A DNA stretch of 23,823 nt from Paramacrobiotus richtersi (lineage: Eukaryota; Tardigrada; Eutardigrada; Parachela; Macrobiotidae): contig JAQGAU010000797.1 of assembly GCA_034698045.1 (NCBI GenBank), positions 1 to 23,823 on the forward strand. Reading direction: 5' to 3'. A program made the translations under genes and the position numbers. Under the pieces are notes generated by a model, which was not told where the DNA came from, ran no database searches, and was given only the letters and a program-made list of their open reading frames with translations. This document shows, one piece after another, positions 1 to 10,266 of this stretch; within the stretch, counting starts at the first letter, position 1; each line of letters begins with the position of its first letter.

Positions 1-420
1 TGTAGCTGAATGCCTTGCGCATGCAGGCCCAGTGCACGGGCAATTGTTTACAACATAGCTGATGTAAAAAACAACTTTTTCTAGACCCAGTTTCAGCTGC
101 GAGGTATCGTCTTAAAGTCAAGTGCTTGCGTAATCAGTCGCCGATAAGGTGCATCATACAATAAAGTGGCTGTTAATTAACATAACAACGTAACCTCGAT
201 CCGATAATCGCTTTATAATTGTGAAAAGTTTCCGCGCGGTTGATCCCATCATCCGGTGAGTCTTCTAACCTGAGCAACCTCCCGTCAACTCTTTGTTGCT
301 TCCAGCTTCACCACGAACTTCGTCTCGCCTTCAAATCATTGTACAGTGCACATATGGTAAACAAGGGCACTGTTTGGTTTGATGGGAAAAGCGGTAGTGT
401 AGAAAGACCCGGTGGCTACA
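1..420. other. No recognisable gene
   Basis: No open frame here is bounded by convincing splice sites and no RNA gene or repeat boundary is visible. The frame that begins at 240 runs into the dispersed repeat, and its reading frame is not conserved in the other repeat copies, so it is not treated as coding. The left edge of the repeat may lie somewhat upstream of 420; I only see alignable sequence from the block containing catccacagcttccgg onward. Confidence 0.5.
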
Positions 421-2790
421 GTCATGATCGAAGTATAGAGCATCCACAGCTTCCGGTAGGCTGGCGAGGCCGCCCTCGTGCGCTTATCAGTCGTCATGCA
501 GTTCGATCAAGGCCAGCTTTACGGCAACAAATGTCTGGCAACAATTGTTTACAAACAACAGACTGTCTAGCGGTTCAATCGACCTGCAGGCAGATACTAG
601 ACGGTGCCGAGTGCACTTACAAAACAAGCGCGCCGCTTTTCGGTACCGGCACGCGTTGAAGGTATCAACCATAAACCCGTTTCTAATTATTAACAGGCAA
701 AATACACCAGTGCACGTGGGGCAATATGGCACTCAAAGAGACGCAGCAAGGTGTATATCCATGTGTACAGAAATGAGAAAGCAATGTACGAATAGTTCAT
801 ATGTGGCCTGCTTATTTTTTCTTTGGTTATTTTGTGTCCTATCTTCATAACCGGTCATCCGCATTCGATATTCCGCGTTTTTTGTTTGTTTTGAAGAAAA
901 GTCCTCCGTTAAAACAAATAACAGGCTTGATAAAAACATTAAATCATGGTCAGTCATGGTCAGTAACAGGTAGAGCAAAACGAGCCAGCATTATCTCATG
1001 AGCCGTAAATTAGGATACCTATACATTAAAGGACATTAAAATTCGTGTTTTTGCGTTCGTTCGTAGTAGAAATCATGAGCGGGCCACGTGGTAACAGCCG
1101 ATTCGAAATTTCAGAAACGTCTGAAACTTTTTTGATTTCTCGAATATTCGTGAACGGATAATTACGCGGCTACAGTAGTATTAATGGTAGTACCGGAAGT
1201 GACAGAAGCAAAGACCAAAACTGAGGATGCTAATTGTGCAGTAGCACGTTTGAGTAAATCGAAGAAACTCACGAAGCTTGCAGCTACATAACATGGGACA
1301 CAGTTTATCAAATATTTCCACAGAAGCTAACGTAAGTAAACCGGTATTTGTAGCTCTTCAGTTTAGTTTCATGCTTTTATTGAAATCTTTGCAGAATAAG
1401 TCCGCGTATTTATTCGTCTTGAACTCGAACGCTTTAAAAGAGAACAAGTGTTGCAAGTTTAGCTAGCTTTTTCCGCCTTGCTGAATTTCCGGATGCATAA
1501 TATAGTAGCGTGTAAATGTTGTACGTACAGGTGTGCTCTGTAACACTTTTCGCACTAACTCTGTCTCTCTTATAATTTCTTTGAGTGCGTGGGGATCTCT
1601 CCATTAGCGTTCCGGCGTGGTAATGCATACCAGAAACTTTCGAAATAAATCAGTGTTGATCTAGTCTGTGTTTCAGCCGGCGAGCAGAGAGATAAGTATC
1701 TAACGTTCTTTTGTCCTTGCGACCGCTTCCTGAATAATAACGTGTGTCCTTCCTGATTGTATCTTCTTCCGATCCGTACTTCCTAATCTGCATAAGTCAC
1801 CTATCTTGATTGCTCCCGTTATCAGCCTACCACCTGAAACGTGTCCTCGCACGTGCTGGATCAAGCGGACCATTCTGGGCCGCTGCTGCCCTGTTGTAAT
1901 AAAATTGTACGCGTAACGGTGTCATACCATACAACGTGGGCCTAGCAGGCACGCCACTAAATCGAAAGCACTTCCGGTCTAATGATCACAGGTATTATGA
2001 GGTCATTCCGATGTGCCACTCACTGGAAAACGTGGAAGTTTTGTAGAGTCAACGTCATGCAAGGCCTTCTTGGTAGCTGGTATCGTACAAAATTCATTTT
2101 GTATGACTGCATGTTTTGCAAGTACCCATTAAGGCCTCAGCCAGTACATAGGATTCCGCATATACCATCCGTCCCTTGAAGAACCAACGATCAGTCAACC
2201 GCACAAGCATAAGCTTGGATTCTTGTCAGCACGCTGTATAGGCAACAGTGCGGAACGGCAAGTTTTCACTGAGCAGGTTGACTACATTCCCCAGCTGCCA
2301 TTCACCGCTGATAAGAACTTCCACTCATGCTTGTGGCGTTTGATCATCATCGGATAGTACTGTGATTCTACAGCGAGGTTTGTTTTTGTTGATGGGATTA
2401 TGGGTCAACGTTTTCACGACCAGCCCTACGGTGCAAAACACTATAGATGTTGACGTTGTGGATGGCGATACTTATCCTCTGACCTTGTTCGATGAAAGGG
2501 ACGATATACATACCTGCCACATGAAGTATTTTGTTTAAAGTTTTGCGGATATATGGCTCCTCGATTCCTACTGTCATCTGCATATTTTGCGACCCTTCCG
2601 GGCGCGGCTTTGGGAGATAACGACAAATATGTCAGAAACGCGATATGAACGACAGAGGATGGAAGAAGAATTCGGAATGCATGCCAGTCTTTTTCACAGT
2701 TTCCAGCAGTTCAGTTGCCGGTAAACACAACCATTTTTCATTGTAATTTATAACCGCCTTTTGTTGGTAATCTTGTTGATTAAAAACAAA
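420..2790 (+). repeat. Dispersed repeat, copy A (longest)
   Basis: This is the most complete of four diverged copies of an unclassified repeat in the window. By eye it aligns with copy B (5840-6745) over about 420-780, 1110-1350 and 1860-1950, with copy C (from about 23050) over about 1890-2690, and with the reverse complement of copy D over about 435-660 and 2490-2790. Landmarks shared between copies include catccacagcttccgg near 440, a block around 700-760 containing actcaaagaga, and gggagataacgacaaatATG near 2612-2631. Copies differ by many substitutions and indels that break reading frames, so most of it is non-coding. No terminal inverted repeat or target-site duplication was found. It may be a non-autonomous transposon, or a segmental duplication carrying a promoter and first exon of a gene family. 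It ends about 115 bases before the start codon of the next gene. Confidence 0.7.
2629..2724 (+). other. Short conserved ORF at 3' end of repeat copy A
   Basis: An ATG at 2629 opens a 31-codon frame starting MSETRYERQRMEEE and ending at TAA 2722. Copy C carries the matching ATG at 23763 with MPESRYERQAMEEA; 12 of the first 20 residues are identical and there are no indels over those codons. Copy D has the ATG (minus strand, 22079) but has lost the frame. A GTAAAC splice donor at 2721 has a counterpart in copy D (GTAAAT), so this could be an ancestral first exon whose real product is longer. Splicing it to the exon at 3584 would give a phase mismatch (2 versus 0), so it is not an alternative first exon of the next gene by that route. 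Function unknown. Confidence 0.35.
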
Positions 2791-2803
2791 GTGACATTTT
2801 TCA

Positions 2804-2810
2804 TATAAAG
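2804..2810 (+). promoter_or_regulatory. Possible TATA box of the type II membrane protein gene
   Basis: TATAAAG lies 95-101 bases before the ATG at 2905. That spacing would put transcription start near 2835 and leave a 5' UTR of about 70 bases. It sits just downstream of repeat copy A. One motif match in AT-rich DNA is weak evidence. Confidence 0.3.
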
Positions 2811-2904
2811 TTTCCTCGTTGGTATGTTTTCGTTTGGTATCACCCCGTGATATTAATTTTCTCCATCCTGATAGTATCTTGTTAATTAGCAGATCTGTCG
2901 TATC

Positions 2905-5900
2905 ATGGACCAGAACAGAGAGAATTCGCGCGCGATGTTTACCAATAATCCGCAAGGAGAGGTTTTAATCGAACTTTGGCAGGCGAATCCACCGCCTCGG
3001 GTAAGCAACAATTTCCTGTAAGAAAGCGAACCTGTTTAAATATAATATTTGTTCTAATTGTAACTGTTCGAATATAGTGCTACAAGTTTGTTTGTGAAAA
3101 AAGGAAACTTATATAAACAAATTAAATCCAAACGCAAGTTTTAGATATAAAGTTCTCTGCTGATTCTGGGGACATACATACCAGTATATATTTGTAAATT
3201 AATTTTTATCGTTCGGCATTTTCCAAATTAATTCTTTGGGGTTTTGCCACAAATCAATATGTGAAATGCTTCTGAGCTTCTCGCAAATGTTAAAAAACAT
3301 CTTACAAGTTAACGTAATAAGAAATAAATGTTCTCTGTAACTTCTGTTCAATGTGACGAAAATTTTCGGCAGTATATTATGTTGTACCGGTACATGAAGT
3401 AAACATGGTACTCACTTATCCGTTCGATAGTTTTTGCAACGGGCTAGCTATGAGTACATGAACACCAACATTATACAAGATTCAATAGTTGTCGAATATA
3501 GTTAACTGGATAAATTATAATTACTTACAATTGCTTTATTTGCGTAAGACAGTATGCTGACTTCCGATGCTTTATCTTTGTAGCAACCACTGGGCCAAGT
3601 GGGTCCCCGCGCGATCGTGCGACCGGCGCCGTCACCGGCTAATAGCCCCACCAACCGATGCGTTTTTTTGACGGCGGCAATGGTGAGTCGGCCTGCGGCA
3701 AGTAGAAGTCCAGATCAGTAGCTTCCGCCTTTTGCAGGTTGTCTTCATTATTATCTGGATCATTGCGGTCAGCGGATACTGGTTGTGGGCCAGCCACCGC
3801 CCGGTACAAATGCACAACGTCCCGAATCTCACGACGCTTCTGCCAACGGAATCAGGTGAGATATTCGTAATGATTAAGACAACTTGGAAACGAAGTCCAG
3901 AGTTTGCCTTTACAAGGTTTTTATATGCATAACATTTTCGAGCGATTCGTAATTATAATCAGCCATGATATACTGTATTACGTCATGGGATGAGTAAAAT
4001 TACATACCGTAACATCAAGTTATGTAACGTACTAAGTTTACAGAAGTAAATAAAACGGAGGAAACTTTCATATTTTCTGTTGAGCTAGGTATTTCGAAAT
4101 CATACTCGAATATCGGCCATGCAGTGCGTTACATTCTGTTAATTTTTCTGTAATAGCACAGCGATCGGATATTTTGGGTATACAACGAAAAACGACACTA
4201 ATGCGAAACTACAATAATAACGAATTCGCCGAGACTTTTTGACTGTTTGTATAGTTTAAGTTTTGTATAGTTTAAGTTTTTAAGTATACTTCAACAATAA
4301 TAATAAAACAATAAGATTATATATCGCGCGACGCGTGCCCAGGCGGTAGCATTCGCACCACTCGTACATTTGCGCTTTTCAGCGACAGCAGAACGGTTCA
4401 TGAAACAAATTCGGTAAAAGAATTGTAATTACTGTACTTTGTGCATTACTTCAGCTGTGAATCGTGATAAACAGCTTGAACTAAAATGATGTACTCTCCC
4501 AACTGTTTATATGCCCCACAGAACTGAGCCGATTTTGAAGAACAGTAATCTACAATCCGAATAACGCAAAAGCAAAGCACGGCTGCGGCTGCACTTTTTT
4601 AAAACAGTGAAGGCCACAACAAGGCGTAAAAACGGATTTTGCTGGACGAATCTGCTGACGTGATATAATCATGCATGGAGTAAGCCTTGGTTTTTGCAGG
4701 CACAGTCATCAGGCCGGATGCAGTAACTGTTAGCGTCAACAGAAGTCATCCAGAAAGTGTGAGCCCTACACCCTTGTGGTCTTCCCTGTGGCAGACTCTC
4801 GAACCTGGCGACGATTTTCTAGGCTTCGATATCAGCGGCGTTGGCAGTCCGGGTAAGATGTTTTTCCGTACAATGTTACGTGTGTCGAACCTAAATATCA
4901 TACGATATATTGCCGTGATTTTTGGCAGTGCCCATATTTGTTGTTCCTGTCTTCTCTATTCTTCTCGCTTCTCGCATTGTACCGCACGGTAGATGTCGAT
5001 GCATGCAAACATAATAATATTTTTAAACATTCATTGACATAAAAATGTCTGGATTTGCGCCTTTACTACAATGTTTTGCTTACGTGGTGAAAGCAGATAC
5101 TGGTTAGTATCAGCAATTCGAAATTAAAAGTTTCTGTTGATATTAGTCTACTCCTTATCATGTGCCGGGATGAGCCCTGGTTGTATGTTAAGTTTTGCGC
5201 ATTAAACAAATACAAACCAGAAATCGCACTACAGCAACCATAAGGTACAACAAACTTTCGCGCAATTAATGCCTGGTACCGGGAACCGAGAGAAGAAAAC
5301 AAAATTACCAACAATACAAACATGCAGCGATAGTAACAAAGTGTGTGACCAGTCGCAGACTAATAACAGGATTAAACATGTGGTAGACTGGAGATCCACA
5401 CTGGAGATGCGCCTGAAAGATCTGCTAGAAAAAATTCTGAAATTTAACAAGAAGATTCTGTCTGCTGGATCTGTTAACGTTTTCAAGTTCATGTTCAGAA
5501 CAGTGAATCTGTCGTAGTGGTATTTTTATATGCTAGCTTTACTTCGACCAGACTTGAAGTCCCTGATGGGTTGTCTGCTCTTGTGTTATAATAATAATAA
5601 TAATAGAACGGCTATCAGCAAAACAGCACCACGGAAAGTTCACGTAACTCGTAACTGGAATCAGCTTTTACCTGTTCGATTCCATCATGCAGGAAGGCAT
5701 TTGGCTCGCTCAGCTATATGTTATTGTTTTAAAAAGTGCCGTCACAGCCGTGGGACCCGAGCTGTCGGTGCCGCTTACTAGACAATCGCCCAGGCAGAGT
5801 GAACACACACGTGTTCCAATGGAATCGAGTTTTATTTATGCAGTCAGAAGCATCCGCAGCTTCCGGTTCGCTTGCATTCAAGTGCATTTAAGGCCGCCGT

Positions 5901-7771
5901 CGTGCGCTTATTTCAGTCGTCGTGCAGTTCAAGGTCAGTTTAACGGCCACAAATGTCTGGCGAGAAATGTTGACCAATTGCATGCCGGGCTGATTTGCGG
6001 TTCAATCCATCAGGCGGATAAGCCGGTGCCGCGTGCGCTTACAAAACAAGCGCGGTTTACGGTACCGCACGCACTGAATGTACTCTAGGAACTTATTCAA
6101 CAGGCAAACACCACCAGTGCAAGCGGTGCAGTAGCGGCACTCAAAGAGATGCTACAAGGTGTAAAACGTCTCAGTATCCAAAAAAGCAAGCGGCATCCAT
6201 GTACAGGAATAAGACAGGAATGTACAGATATAGCACCGTTCCGAAAATTTGAGAAGTGTTCAAACCTGTTTGATTTTTAAAAGCTCGTGACGCTGTTAAA
6301 ACGTTAACATAGGTACAGTAATATCAATTCGTGGTACCGGGAGTGAATGTCGCATAAAGCAAGTCAAGCCGATTATGAGTTGTGAGTAACACACCTTGAG
6401 TTGCATAACTGTAGGAATGCCGCAGAAGCTAAAGGTGGGTCTCGAAATCGCCGCGATTCTGGATACGGAACGCGGGCGTGGCTTGTCGAGCATACGGTAA
6501 GCGAAGCCACGTCATGACCAAAGTACATACATCAGAAGTTTTAGCTTTGCAGTTGATTTTAATGTTTTAACATCTGTCGAAAATGAGTCCTGATATTTGC
6601 TTTTCTTTGGCTTCGGAACTCGTTAAACGAATACAAGTACAGGTATGTTAAGTTTATCTCTATCAACGGCTGGCAGTACTTCCGGTTGGATGATATACGC
6701 GGAACGGTGTCATAAAACGCGGGCCTAGCTAATGCCTGCCCGCTTGCTTTAATTGTGTACGTATTATTTCACTGTATGGCAAAGAACTCGTGTAAAAAAT
6801 CCCGTCACGTTCGCCAGTTAGGTACCTCACCATACCTGTACCTTCTGTTTCTATAAAAAAGGCATTGATATAGAAAACTACCTTCAAAAATTATCTCTGA
6901 ACAGTGTATTAATATTTTATGGTGGTTACACAACCTTACGGCGCACTACATCAGCTTCATAAACCAGTTCGGTTTTGGAATACGTACATTGGTCACAAGG
7001 CTCGGACACATGTCAGCGGATGGTCGCTGCATTTAGCTGACATAAATATTGAAAAGCAAGTAAATATTGAAGAGCAAGTAATAGTTAGCAAAATAATTGT
7101 AGAATAACAGAAGTGCGTTATTATTACTAATTGGTTGTAGGGTATACATAGATTGATGAAACTTTAAGCTCGATTGTTTCCGTATTTTATTTTAAAATTG
7201 CCGTACACATCGTTAGGAGGCATGCACTCGATCATACAAGTAAATGCAGCAGAATGAACAATCTGGTAAAGAATCGTTTGCGTATTAATTTTCAACTTCG
7301 TACAGTAATTTTAAAGTGTTTTCTACAGTACTTGCGTCGACAGTGATTTTATTCGTTTATTTGCCGTGAGGTTTGCATACCAGAAAATAAAAATCTGAAG
7401 ACAAGAAGTATCAAACTCATTAAATATAAGGTGCAGTGTCGATCGAGTCCGTAGGTTTCTGAATAGCGTGAAACTTCCGGTGCTGTTCTTGTCACATGTA
7501 CGAAAATAATTTCTGGCTTTTAGTTTGGCTGCAGGTATGCAATACGCAGACGTAATACAGTTTTGAGTAGGCATTTCTTTTGTGTACTCGTATGCATTTT
7601 GTAGTTATCACGCCACCGATCCTGGTGCCCACCGCGGGGCTCGATGCGTCACCAGCTGCGGTACCAACACGGTTCTCCACATCAACAACGGAAGACCGGT
7701 TGCCTTACGTGGAATTCTTGGCACCCGAAGGCGAACCGTTCCCAGACATCCCAAACTTGCCGCGTAATTAA
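2905..7771 (+). CDS. Type II single-pass membrane protein, 210 aa, unknown family (five exons)
   Basis: Predicted exons are 2905-3000, 3584-3682, 3738-3855, 4700-4852 and 7605-7771 (stop TAA 7769-7771). Every intron is GT-AG, with donors gtaagc, gtgagt, gtgaga and gtaaga and acceptors tttgtag, ttgcag, ttgcag and ttgtag. Phases are 0, 0, 1, 1 and all junctions stay in frame. The product has no signal peptide. Residues 1-57 form a hydrophilic, proline-rich N-terminus, residues 59-82 one membrane helix (core VVFIIIWIIAVSGYWLW), and residues 83-210 a Pro/Ser/Thr-rich region with sequons at N95 and N118. Arg57 before the helix and sequons after it fit a type II orientation (N-terminus inside). The helix is interrupted by a 55-base intron between Met65 and Val66. 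The last intron (2.75 kb) contains repeat copy B. I recognise no domain. Gene structure resembles the minus-strand gene at 14095-16540. Exon boundaries are inferred, so extra or alternative exons in the long intron are possible. Confidence 0.72.
3001..3583 (+). other. Intron 1 of the type II membrane protein gene
   Basis: AT-rich sequence from the gtaagc donor to the tctttgtag acceptor. I see no open frame of note, repeat or RNA gene in it. Confidence 0.6.
4245..4276. repeat. Two-copy 16-bp tandem repeat
   Basis: The unit tttgtatagtttaag occurs twice in a row (4245-4260 and 4261-4276), differing only at the first base. It lies in intron 3 of the type II membrane protein gene and looks like simple local duplication. 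The rest of that intron (3856-4699) shows nothing else recognisable. Confidence 0.8.
5588..5605. repeat. (TAA)n microsatellite
   Basis: A short run of TAA units inside intron 4 of the type II membrane protein gene, just upstream of repeat copy B. Confidence 0.85.
5840..6745 (+). repeat. Dispersed repeat, copy B (partial, intronic)
   Basis: It aligns with copy A in the same order. The catccgcagcttccgg block is at 5858-5873, followed by agtcgtcgtgcagttcaagg, then cttacaaaacaagcgcg near 6040, actcaaagagatgc near 6140, a block near 6240-6350, and acttccggttgg...gggcctagc near 6678-6730. Relative to copy A it lacks roughly 330 bases (A 790-1110) and everything after A 1950, including the conserved ATG segment. 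A 133-codon open frame across it (5687-6088) is not shared with copy A because of indels. It lies wholly in intron 4 of the flanking gene, same strand, and should be spliced out. Confidence 0.7.
6746..7604. other. Remainder of intron 4, nothing recognised
   Basis: AT-rich sequence without a convincing exon, repeat or RNA gene, except one CCGGAAGT-type octamer at 7473-7480 (as ACTTCCGG). It ends at the gcattttgtag acceptor of the last exon. Confidence 0.5.
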
Positions 7772-8186
7772 GGCCGTACACGACGTTGCGCTCGTTGAGT
7801 AATTTTGTTGCTTCCAGCTCGCAGTTATTTTAACCGCTGTGCTTGCGCCAGCTGACGTATTTCCCTGAACTCAAACGACTGCATGTGCTTATATCATTAA
7901 CTGCATGAAGACGCTGTTGAATGGACGGGATCAGATCGGGTGCTTTGACATTTAACATTATATTGACAGTTTGAATTATGCTACTGTTTTTCGTGTGCAG
8001 CCTCAGCCTGCGCGCGGTCGTTGCAAAAGAATTAATCTTCATGTATCGACTACACAGCTATTAAAGCTTCCTCATGCATTTGAATATGCGAGACCGGTGT
8101 GCCTGCTGAACTTTGTTGTAAGTGTTAATTCCTTGCAGTCGCATCTTTGAATTACAAGCTGTACAGTATAAGTAGCGACAAATTCG

Positions 8187-8192
8187 AATAAA
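8187..8192 (+). terminator. Possible polyadenylation signal for the type II gene
   Basis: AATAAA lies about 415 bases after the stop codon at 7771 and before the retrotransposon fragment. It is the first canonical hexamer I see on this strand after the stop. The 3' UTR between them contains no other recognised feature. Confidence 0.35.
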
Positions 8193-8355
8193 CATAAATA
8201 TAAGTGTTATAAAAAGGACGAAGTTCCGGCCGCGAACTTTATGAATCTGGACATACGCCGCCATACAAGTAATACTTAATACCACTGCTGGCCGGGCTAT
8301 CGACGTACTGCCTGTACGGTGCGGGTTCGCATAGTATCGGTATAGTACTGCTGTA

Positions 8356-9397
8356 ATATTTAGCCAAGCCACACTACCAGTCAGTAGGGGTGGGATTGGC
8401 ATCCGTCAAGCCGAGGAATTATCACTCCCAGCCTTTTTGGCATCGATTCACTCGACTTCCGAACTGGTGGCATTGTACCGTGGCAACCTTACTCCCAACG
8501 CTGGTGGCAGCAGATTTCTCGACACCTCTGGAGGTCTGGAAAGAAAGGGCAAGACAATCCGAACTGCCGGACGTAGCCTTGCGAAGCAATCAACGCATTT
8601 GGGACGTCCCATTGTGCAACATCTCCTTGACCAGGCTAATGGAGATTTACGAAGACCATAAAGTGCATACCGCCCGATTGCTGGGGGCATCCAGACCGGA
8701 ATCTGGAGTCTGGATCAACGCATTACCGTCCGCCCATATTGGTAACTTGTTGAACGATGACACGCTAAAAATAGCTGTCGGCCTTCGGCTAGGCGCAGTA
8801 ATTTGCAAGCCACATGAGTGTGTCAAATGCCATAAGGAAGTGAATAGTCTGGGGCATCACGGGCTCTCCTGTCGATTTGCAGCCGGTACACAAGCCCGCC
8901 ACGGAGGACTAAACAGCATCGTCTGTCGTGCATTAGTTTCAGCCAACATCCCGTCGAAGTTGGAGCCAAGGGGAACATCACACACATCCGAACAACGTCC
9001 CGACGGGTATACCACTTTCGCGTGGAAGCGAGGCCAGTGTTTGGCATGGGATGTAACCTGCGTCGACACCGTCTGCCAGTCCCATGTGAGGTCCACGGCA
9101 GTCACCCCCGCCGCTGCCGCTGAGCAAGCAGAGAAGAAGAAACGCAGGCTATATTCTTATTTAGAAGGGCGATATATGTTCGAGCCGTTCGAATTTGAGA
9201 CATTCGGTTCATGGGGATCGTCAGCTATTTCCCTGATCCAGGAAATAGCAAAGCGATTGAAGGAGAGCACAGGTGAGTCGCGATCCCACGAATACCTACG
9301 TCAACGACTGTCCCTCGAAATGCAGCGGGGAAATGCGGCATCCGTGTTTGGTACTATGGACGGAGGAGAACGCTTAAACGAGATTTATTTGTTGTGA
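8356..9397 (+). pseudogene. 5'-truncated LINE ORF: C-terminal region with zinc knuckle and restriction-like endonuclease
   Basis: Two frames must be joined by eye. Bases about 8359-8480 in frame 1 read SQATLPVSRGGIGIR and LPAFLASIHSTSELV. From about 8480 to the TGA at 9395-9397, frame 2 carries the rest. Both parts match a retrotransposon C-terminal family I know from invertebrate genomes. Counting from the GTG at 8390, residues 144-161 form a zinc knuckle (C144, C147, H156 or H157, C161; CVKC...GHHGLSC). Residues 203-223 hold RPD and a downstream WDVT, the pattern of restriction-like endonucleases in R2-type non-LTR elements. The C-terminus has RQRLSLEMQRGNAASVFGT. In an intact element this domain would nick target DNA for reverse-transcription priming. 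The reverse transcriptase is missing, an in-frame TAG lies just upstream (8332) and a frameshift near 8480 breaks the frame, so this copy is dead. 5' truncation is typical of LINE insertion. The clade within restriction-endonuclease LINEs is uncertain. Confidence 0.8.
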
Positions 9398-9404
9398 TGT
9401 TTAC

Positions 9405-9444
9405 GGCGGTGGCCACGCGGCGGCGGCGGTTTAATGCCACCGTC
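9405..9444 (+). other. Stem-loop in the LINE 3' untranslated region
   Basis: Nine bases at 9405-9413 (ggcggtggc) can pair with 9436-9444 (gccaccgtc), with one G-T wobble and a 22-base loop, starting eight bases after the LINE stop codon. The block is much more GC-rich than its surroundings. Reverse transcriptases of this class recognise structured 3' UTR RNA, so this may be the template-recognition hairpin; that role is inference. Confidence 0.45.
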
Positions 9445-10125
9445 TTTATTTGTTTGTATGCACAAGGTACCGAATTGCTAATGAAAACTTATTATAATTA
9501 TATTTAGTACACTGTGGGTGGTTCGTTCGTGGATCTTCGGATATAGTACTGTATTGTTAATACACTGTTGTATTGTACAACACACACCGTGCTATGTACA
9601 ATCCTGAAAACGTTGTACTTTTCGCGGAGCTGCTCGTCAGGGCAAGGTCACGTTCCTGTGTGCCTGGAAGTCACTTCAAGGTGGTAAAGCTGTGCAAACT
9701 GTTGCAGATCCAAATGTTCCATGATCAGTCTCCGTTCATTGACCACAACTTTCGGTTCTAGTTATGTTAATTACGGCCGCAGTGTGTAATTTTCGAGTGG
9801 TAAGCTAATTCAGGAACAAACAGGGATTTACAGAATACAACAAACGTAACAAATATAAATAATGTTAAATAATAAAACTACAACAATAGATACGCAGGAT
9901 TTCAGGAAGTGGAACAGTAAAGCGGCTACCAGTCACATGAATCGGTTTGTGAATATTCTTGTATATATTAATCATATAATGGTTATATTCAGTCTAACAG
10001 AAAATGTCCAATACATGAGCGAAAGCCGCTGTTATTCCTATGCTACAAGGTCCAGTACATGGGCTATTTACGTATGCATGTAATTAGAAGCCGGCCGTAA
10101 GCGTGATCAGGTAAATAATCTTTAA
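9445..10125. other. AT-rich stretch, nothing recognised
   Basis: No exon with usable splice sites, repeat or RNA gene is visible. Frames at 9573-9761 and 9862-10083 are unremarkable in composition and have no supporting context. The 3' end of the LINE copy must lie in the first part, but I could not find a poly(A) tail or target-site duplication. Confidence 0.5.
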
Positions 10126-10209
10126 ATGCATGCAACGTTAGTTGCAGTAATTGGTGTTGTTATGATTATTCTGATCGCATGTATTTTTTCTGAACGAACA
10201 GCAGACTAA
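10126..10209 (+). other. 27-codon ORF encoding a single hydrophobic helix
   Basis: ATG 10126 to TAA 10207 encodes 27 residues. Residues 5-21 (LVAVIGVVMIILIACIF) form one uninterrupted membrane-helix-like stretch followed by a polar SERTAD tail. It could be a membrane micropeptide, a terminal exon of an unseen gene, or chance. There is no homologue I recognise and no clear promoter. It ends 26 bases before the perfect palindrome. Confidence 0.2.
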
Positions 10210-10216
10210 CGCTAGG

Positions 10217-10228
10217 AGCTCTAGAGCT
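10217..10228. repeat. 12-bp perfect palindrome
   Basis: agctctagagct reads identically on both strands. It lies seven bases before a much longer palindrome and may belong to the same structure. Confidence 0.6.
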
Positions 10229-10234
10229 GATACT

Positions 10235-10266
10235 TGGTCGGATGAACAGATCTGTTCATCCGACCA
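10235..10266. repeat. 32-bp perfect palindrome
   Basis: The left arm tggtcggatgaacaga (10235-10250) is followed directly by its exact reverse complement (10251-10266), with no spacer and no mismatch. The symmetry stops at both outer edges. The centre is AGATCT. It lies about 450 bases upstream of the Ig-protein start codon. It could extrude as a cruciform, bind a symmetric protein dimer, or be a fold-back or cloning artefact. Confidence 0.95.

Noticed and set aside
240-659. 139-codon plus-strand open frame
   Set aside because: It runs across repeat copy A, and the corresponding frame is not conserved in copies B or D because of indels.
5269-5517. 82-codon plus-strand frame, lysine-rich, in intron 4
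   Set aside because: No splice sites join it to the flanking exons in frame and no family is recognised; probably chance.
5998-6010. ggttcaatcca resembling a tRNA/SINE B box in the repeat
   Set aside because: Only copy B matches well, there is no A box at the right distance, and no tRNA-like fold; not enough for a pol III promoter.
5687-6088. 133-codon plus-strand open frame
   Set aside because: It lies in repeat copy B inside an intron; its peptide does not align in frame with copy A.
8061-8402. 113-codon minus-strand frame
   Set aside because: Its beginning is antisense to the LINE segment at 8356-8402 and the rest has no support.
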